A program made the position numbers and the translations under genes. 64,000 nucleotides of DNA from Linnemannia elongata (Eukaryota > Mortierellomycota > Mortierellomycetes > Mortierellales > Mortierellaceae), in assembly GCA_036320915.1 (NCBI GenBank), contig JAXBDG010000001.1:4114001-4178000 (forward strand). The letters run 5' to 3'. Shown piece after piece: positions 58,874 through 64,000 of the stretch (its first letter is position 1; each line of letters begins with the position of its first letter). The notes beneath the pieces were generated by a model. The model made no database searches. It saw only the letters and a list, made by a program, of their open reading frames with translations, and was not told where the DNA came from.

Positions 58874-61800
58874 CTAATTGGACGACTTTTTCTTCTTCTT
58901 CTTCTTGGACTTCTCGCTCGTCTTCAGGCCTTCATCCTGACTAGCCGCATTGGCCAGGTCCTCAGAGGCCGATGAGCTCTTTGACAATGGGGCTGTCGGC
59001 TCCTCAATATCAGCTTCGGTCTCAACCTCACTCTCCGCCTTGATTTTCTCGAGACGCTTCTTTTCCTGGCGAGCCTGCTCAACACGCTCTCGCACAATGC
59101 GTTCCTTCTCTGCCCGCTCAAACACCAACCGCTCCTTCTCCAAACGCTCCTCTTCTTCAATGCGTTGCCTCTCTTCTTCCTCCTCCTTATCAGCCTTGAT
59201 GCGTTCTTGTTCGAGGCGTTCCTTCTCGATGCGCTCAGCATCAAGGCGTTCCTTCTCCAAACGCTCAGCCTCCAGACGTTCCTCATCGAGACGTTCAGCC
59301 TCAAGACGCTCCTTTTCGAGACGTTCGGCCTTAAGACGCTTCTTCTCAAGACGTTCGGCCTCCAAACGTTCATTCTCGACGCGCTCGGCTTCAATGCGCT
59401 CAGCCTCGAGACGCTCCTTCTCAATCCTCTCAGCTTCACGGCGCTCCTTCTTCAACCGCTTCTGCTCAGCCTTCTCCTGTTCAGCACGCTCCTTCTCCAA
59501 CTGAAGCTGTTCAAGACGCTCCTGTTCAAGTCGCTCCTTCTCCAGGCGCTCCTTCTCGAGACGTTCTTGCTTAACACGCTTCTTCTCAGCCTTTTCCTGC
59601 TCGGCGCGTTCCTTCTCAGCAGTAGCGGCGGCAGCGGCAGAAACTCGCTCCTGTTCGATACGCTCACTCTCCAAACGTTGCTGCTCAAGGCGCTCCTGCT
59701 CAAGACGTTCCTTCTCAAGACGCTCCTGTTCAAGACGTTCCTTCTCAAGGCGTTCCTTCTCGGCAGCCTCGGCAGCAGCAGCAGCGGCGGCGGCGGCACG
59801 TTCTTGTTCGAAACGCTCCTTTGCCAAACGCTGCTGTTCAACACGCTCCTGATCAAGGCGTGCCTTCTCAAGGCGCTCATTCTCAGCACGCTCCTGATCA
59901 GCGCGCTCGCGCTCCAATCGCTCCTGCTCGACCATCTTCTGCTGGTTAACAATTTCCTCCGCCCGAGCTTCAGCCGCCACGCGAGTCTCGTCCTCTACAT
60001 GTGACTGCTGATGTCCGTGACCGGCAAGGGCAGCAATGGTCTCAGCATGAATCTGCTGCTGTTCAATCAAGGTACTGAGCACATGAGTCGCTCTCCTCTG
60101 GGTATCCTCGTCCTGGTTGACCAACTGGATCGTCTTGATCAACCCAATCGTAGGCTTAATCCTCGAGAACACCTTAAAGCTCTGGTTCGACGTCGGGTCA
60201 TCCATCACCGAAGTCATCAGGTTGTCGATCGCCCGGATGATATGGCGTTGAACGTCCTCGGTGCCCGCAATCGTGACCCATTGAAGGATATCTTCCGCGT
60301 TCGACTCAACCGCAGCTGAGGCAGAAGAAGTGGTGTCATCGTCATGGTCGTGGTGTCCGGAAGAGACGTCAGCCTCAGAGACAGAATCGTTGGGCGTCAG
60401 GTAGCCAGGGTCTCCCCTGTGCTGTTGTGCCGACTTATCAGAGTGTCCATCGTCGTTCATAAAGTCGATCGCGTCCTGGTGACCGTATTGAGCCTGGTGG
60501 TAGGCTGACGAGTCTGACTCTTGATCACCTTCATGATGAGACCGCTCCAAGGTCAGAGCACCAATTCGGAGAAGTGTAGGGATTACGTTGCCCTTGGCTC
60601 GACGAGGAGGGGGTGGCGGGGAGGAATACCGATGGGGATGTGCTCGAGGACTTGGTGGGTGCTCGAACGATCCGCTGTTGTTATCGGAAGGTGAGCTGAA
60701 CTCTGTCAACAACGACAACTTGTTTTGGTCTATCATGTTACATTTCATGAGCGGCGTTTCAAAGTTAGTCGTCTTTTCTACAACATATGTCGAGACTGTG
60801 CAAACTGGTTCACCTCGATAAGTGACAATTCTTACCATAGAGTGCAAGGTTGGCGATGAGGCGAGCAACATGTCTAAACAAGAACGGTAACACACAAACG
60901 CGCTGGTATCAGTAACTTGAGCAAAAAATACAAATAACAAACAGCCAGGCATCAACGACAACATACCGTTCGATTTCACGCTGGTGAGGGAAGAGCCCAA
61001 CAACGGCACAGGTCGTGTGCAGGAGATCCATCTGGGACATCAAGATCTCCTGTGACTCAGTGTTAGTTGCCAAGTTGGCAAGCGCACAGCAGGCATGTGA
61101 GACTGCCTCCGACAATGCGTTTCCTTCAGCAGTAACGCCATCTACTCCTATAGCACCTCCAACAAGTGTGGCCGATCGAATGACAGTCAACAGCGCAGTC
61201 GCTCCTGAACCCTTGACAATATCCGGCTTGAACCGATCGTTCCTCAAAGAAAGATACGCCATCGTCTTGGAAGCGTACTTGACCACATCTCCATTGTTTG
61301 AGTACAACAACTGAACCAGCCGATCAATCCTCTCAGGGTCGTCTACAATAAACGCCTGGTTCGACACATCTGACGCCATGACGGAAATACATTTAGCAGC
61401 CAGTCCCTGCATGCTTTCCAATCGTGTGTGGAATCGGTCGTCCATTGAGACCAGAGTCGCCTCTTCCTGTCGCTGTTGCTCATCCTCGTCTTGAATACGT
61501 CCACTCGATCCAGGTTGTTGATCCTCAACCATGTCAATACCACCAACGTCAATATCGTCTGGTCTAGCACCTGCAGCAAGGGATCGGATTGCGTTCTCCA
61601 TGGCACGTGTGCGCACTCCTGCGGGGAAGTACACACAGAGCAACATCAGCCCATCCATAGCGCCTTCCATGACCATCTGCTTTGCAAGGAGTTCTATAGC
61701 ACGCAATTTCAAGAAAGAACGGGCATGAGTCATACATTGAACAATCCAGAACTCTATACCAGGCAAATAAGACATGAGCAAAGACTTACTGTCAGGGACC

Positions 61801-62908
61801 ATCTGAAAGACAATGTGGGTGATGTTCATAAGGACTACCGCAACGGTTTCAATGCGCCTGACGCTCTTTGTATGCAAAGAAGCCGTCGAAGCCATCCGAG
61901 TGAGCGGCATGGGTGGGGAAGGAGGTCGGAGAGGCGAGGTCACGATATGCTGAGCATAGGCTGCGACGAGATAGAACAGCTTTGGCATAGCCCGCTTTGA
62001 CACGATGACGCTCTGAATTGGTTCTAAAAAAAGAATTTTGTACAACAAGGAGTACGTTTTTTCGACAAAGGGTCAATGACTCTTTCGTTTCCTACACATT
62101 TCTTTTTTAGCATAATGAACAGAACAGGAGAACCCAGGAAAAAGAAAAAACCTTACGGTGTTCGGCCAGTGCAGCCAAGGCAGAGGTCGCCAAGGAGTGC
62201 AGCTCGTACCCATGAACCATGCTACAGAGATAGATCATGGCATCCAATCCTCCATGGTCGAGCACACTGTCAAGGGCTTTCTCTAAATCATTTTTCAGGG
62301 GTAAGAGAAAATTAGTCACATGGAACCCAACAAAACATGGGGTAAGGATGGATCCACTTCAAAGTGTCACGCCCCCTTGTAATAGTTTTCCACCTTACCA
62401 TCGTTGGCCTCAATGAGCTCATAAATACCACGCGCACCATGGATCTGTTTGTGATATTCGAAACACGATGGTGTAGTAGCGTGTGACCAAAAGGATATGT
62501 CATTACAAAGAGGTTAGCATAGTAACTCGTAAAAGGTTTAGTGGAACAACATAGAACAAAAAACATCCGATTGTCAATGGAAAACAAAAAAAAAAATGAA
62601 AGCGCACCTGAGTGGAAGGTCCCAAATCATCCGAAAGGCAGTAGGCCACAAGGTAGGCAACCTCGAAGCAATCATTGCAAACTCTCACAGCCTTGGTGTA
62701 TCCAAGCTGAGGCAAAGCGATGCTTCGAGAACAACAGTCGTAGCACAGGACATGGCCACTAATAGAAAGGATGTTAGGTGTAATAATAGGAATTTGTGGT
62801 TAGGTCATTTTGTCTGCGCAGGAAATACATAAACAAATGAAAGGGACAGCCTTGACATGGCTTCGGTGTGACTAATGACGAATCGCTTTACCATTGGCGA
62901 CAATGATG
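58874..62908 (-). CDS. FYVE finger - armadillo - long charged helix protein, 5' end not found
   Basis: Eight exons join in frame (62908-62892, 62758-62608, 62444-62399, 62282-62157, 62023-61790, 61693-60967, 60873-60836, 60729-58874), giving 1064 visible residues. The 17-nt first visible exon codes HHCRQ and, with the next (CGHVLCYDCC, RVCNDC), forms the C-terminal part of a FYVE finger. The N-terminal CxxC half must lie further upstream; I could not find it before the window end. The middle is helical and armadillo-like (LATSALAALAEH, ETVAVVLMNI, VKYASKTMAYLSL, SHACCALANLATN). The last exon encodes ~340 residues of RLEKERLEQERL-type repeats, a probable single alpha helix, and a poly-Lys end. 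Binding of PI3P on endosomes is expected if the finger is intact. The combination is unfamiliar to me, so no function is proposed. Confidence 0.85.
58990..59985 (-). repeat. Coding repeats of (E/R/L/K)-rich helix
   Basis: Imperfect repeats of a 15-24 nt unit code for (R)LE(K/Q/A)ERLE. Two short Ala runs (near 59620-59640 and 59765-59800) interrupt them. The antisense strand yields long Leu/Arg-rich open frames that are not genes. Confidence 0.85.
62892..62908 (-). other. 17-nt microexon in the FYVE core
   Basis: Acceptor GATAG precedes 62908 and donor GTAAAG starts at 62891. The five codons plus two bases give HHCRQC with the next exon, the FYVE phosphoinositide-binding core. Confidence 0.85.
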
Positions 62909-64000
62909 CTATCAGGGGTCGATAGAATGAAAAGCGAGAGCAAGAAATGAAGAGATAGAAATGAAAACGTTAGTTAGAGAAGACATTCTCAGCAACGGAG
63001 CAAAGGGATTGTGGTTGCAAGACAATAATATATCAAGAGCAGAGTCAGGCACAAGGTGAGTGAGGTGAGGGCTAGGGTCAGGTCTGTGCCAATGAAGTGC
63101 CCAAATTTGGCAAGCAATGGGCTGGGCTACAAAAAAAAGCAATTCGCCCAAGCTCATTGCCAATGCCGCGGACAAACAAACGATGAGAAAGGGAAAGGAA
63201 GCGAGTGCTTCTTTGTACAGCACTGTACACAGTAGTTCACTTCTGTGTTGTCATCTGCCCCCTCGGTATTCTAAGCCCGATTCTGTCCGAAAATGAACGC
63301 CTCTCCCTCTCCGTGGACATTCGTCGTTATCTACGTTCTAGAACCACCGTCTTCCCTCCTTAGCTCCATCTCCCCTTCGTGTCTTTTCTAAACACACGCT
63401 TCAAATGACTCTTCATCCCAAAGGAAAACACAAACACAGGCGACGCAGCACACGCGCTTTGTTACATAATAAATGTGTAAAGGGGGGAAAAGGAAAAAAG
63501 GGAAAAGGCACCGTTTTCGCTCCAATTGGAATCATAATAGCTAGCCCCTCGTCCTTGTCAATCTTGCTCATCACAAACGAGATTGACGAGCCGCAGTTTG
63601 GACCAAAACAATTAAAAGTAAACGCCCCCATGTTCACGGGAATAGTGAGTGTGCGTGAAGGAGATGATCTTTTTGTTGGCATCTGTGCCTGTGTTTGTGT
63701 TGTGTGTGCAGTGTGTGAATGGGAGGGACAGAAAGAATGGAAGAGACAGAAAGAAAGAGAGAGCGATGAAAGTGAGAGATGCAGGGACAGATACGAAGGG
63801 GGTTGTCACCAATGGATGGAGAGGGGAAAGGCGGACAAAACTCGAATAAAATAAAACGAACATGCCATTGTAACCAAAAAAAAAACGCGTTCGGCACACA
63901 CAGAAAGAACAAAAAAAGACAGAAAGGGTACTCGCTCAGGGGTGGGTGAATTATGGGCGCTCCTCGTATCCTTCAACCCCATCAACATGCATCTGCTTCT
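62909..64000. other. Right-edge region, upstream of the FYVE-ARM gene
   Basis: Either one long intron or the promoter of the FYVE-ARM gene. The first half of the FYVE finger is required upstream and is not found in this 1.1 kb, so a long intron reaching beyond the window is the simpler reading. Plus-strand frames here (63405-63854) have no recognisable motif. Confidence 0.4.

Noticed and set aside
59165..60004. Plus-strand 279-residue Leu-rich frame
   Set aside because: It is the antisense of the RLEKERLEQ repeats. Leu/Ser/Phe richness follows from complementing GAG, CGT and AAG codons.
63806..63990. Candidate upstream exon for the FYVE finger
   Set aside because: The frame shows only one Cys and lacks the W.PD and CxxC elements at the right spacing, though it could join in phase.

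Overview
This window is nuclear DNA of a filamentous fungus, most likely an early-diverging Mucoromycota lineage of the Mortierella type. The sequence shows protein genes broken by short introns (mostly GTAAGT-like donors, AATAG or CATAG acceptors), pyrimidine-rich upstream regions, microsatellites, and no operons, Shine-Dalgarno sites or prophage genes. Two tandem Sel1-repeat genes sharing an N-terminal module, and an intronless NACHT-pentapeptide-WD40 gene, are architectures I associate with Mortierellaceae. The taxonomic placement is inference, not a database result.

Layout. 0-1.4 kb: 3' part-truncated BTB gene (-). 1.7-6.8 kb: RhoGEF with DH-PH and two FYVE-type fingers (-). 6.8-10 kb: gene-poor, microsatellite-rich. 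10.0-10.7 kb: unknown protein (-). 11.5-13.8 and 14.9-18.8 kb: paired Sel1 genes (+). 19.2-21.8 kb: secreted carboxylesterase (-). 22-25.7 kb: decayed, repeat-bearing DNA with a gene relic and a degenerate inverted repeat. 25.7-27.7 kb: neuronal calcium sensor NCS-1 (-). 28.4-30.5 kb: bleomycin hydrolase (-). 31.8-34.0 kb: mitochondrial AK3-type adenylate kinase (-), divergent from kynureninase (34.6-36.5 kb, +). 36.8-40.2 kb: alpha-arrestin adaptor (-). 43.0-45.0 kb: histidine phosphatase (+). 45.3-48.5 kb: polyQ BTB protein (-). 48.9-50.1 kb: Josephin deubiquitinase (-). 51.7-56.9 kb: NACHT-pentapeptide-double WD40 propeller (+). 57.4-58.5 kb: RraA-like aldolase (-). 58.9-62.9 kb: FYVE-armadillo-charged-helix protein (-), 5' end unresolved.

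Exon joins were worked out by hand from splice sites; each complete model gives an open frame of whole codons. Doing this exposed several very small exons (17, 18, 25 and 26 nt) that carry the most conserved motif of their protein, one GC-AG intron, and homopolymer tracts placed just inside 5' splice sites. The genes do not form one pathway. Recurring themes are membrane and phosphoinositide signalling (RhoGEF, two FYVE proteins, NCS-1, arrestin), ubiquitin (two BTB proteins, Josephin, a PPxY arrestin) and large repeat scaffolds (Sel1, WD40, ARM). The best candidates for something undescribed are the shared N-terminal module of the Sel1 pair with its higher-order repeat structure, the NLR-like protein, and the microexon pattern.
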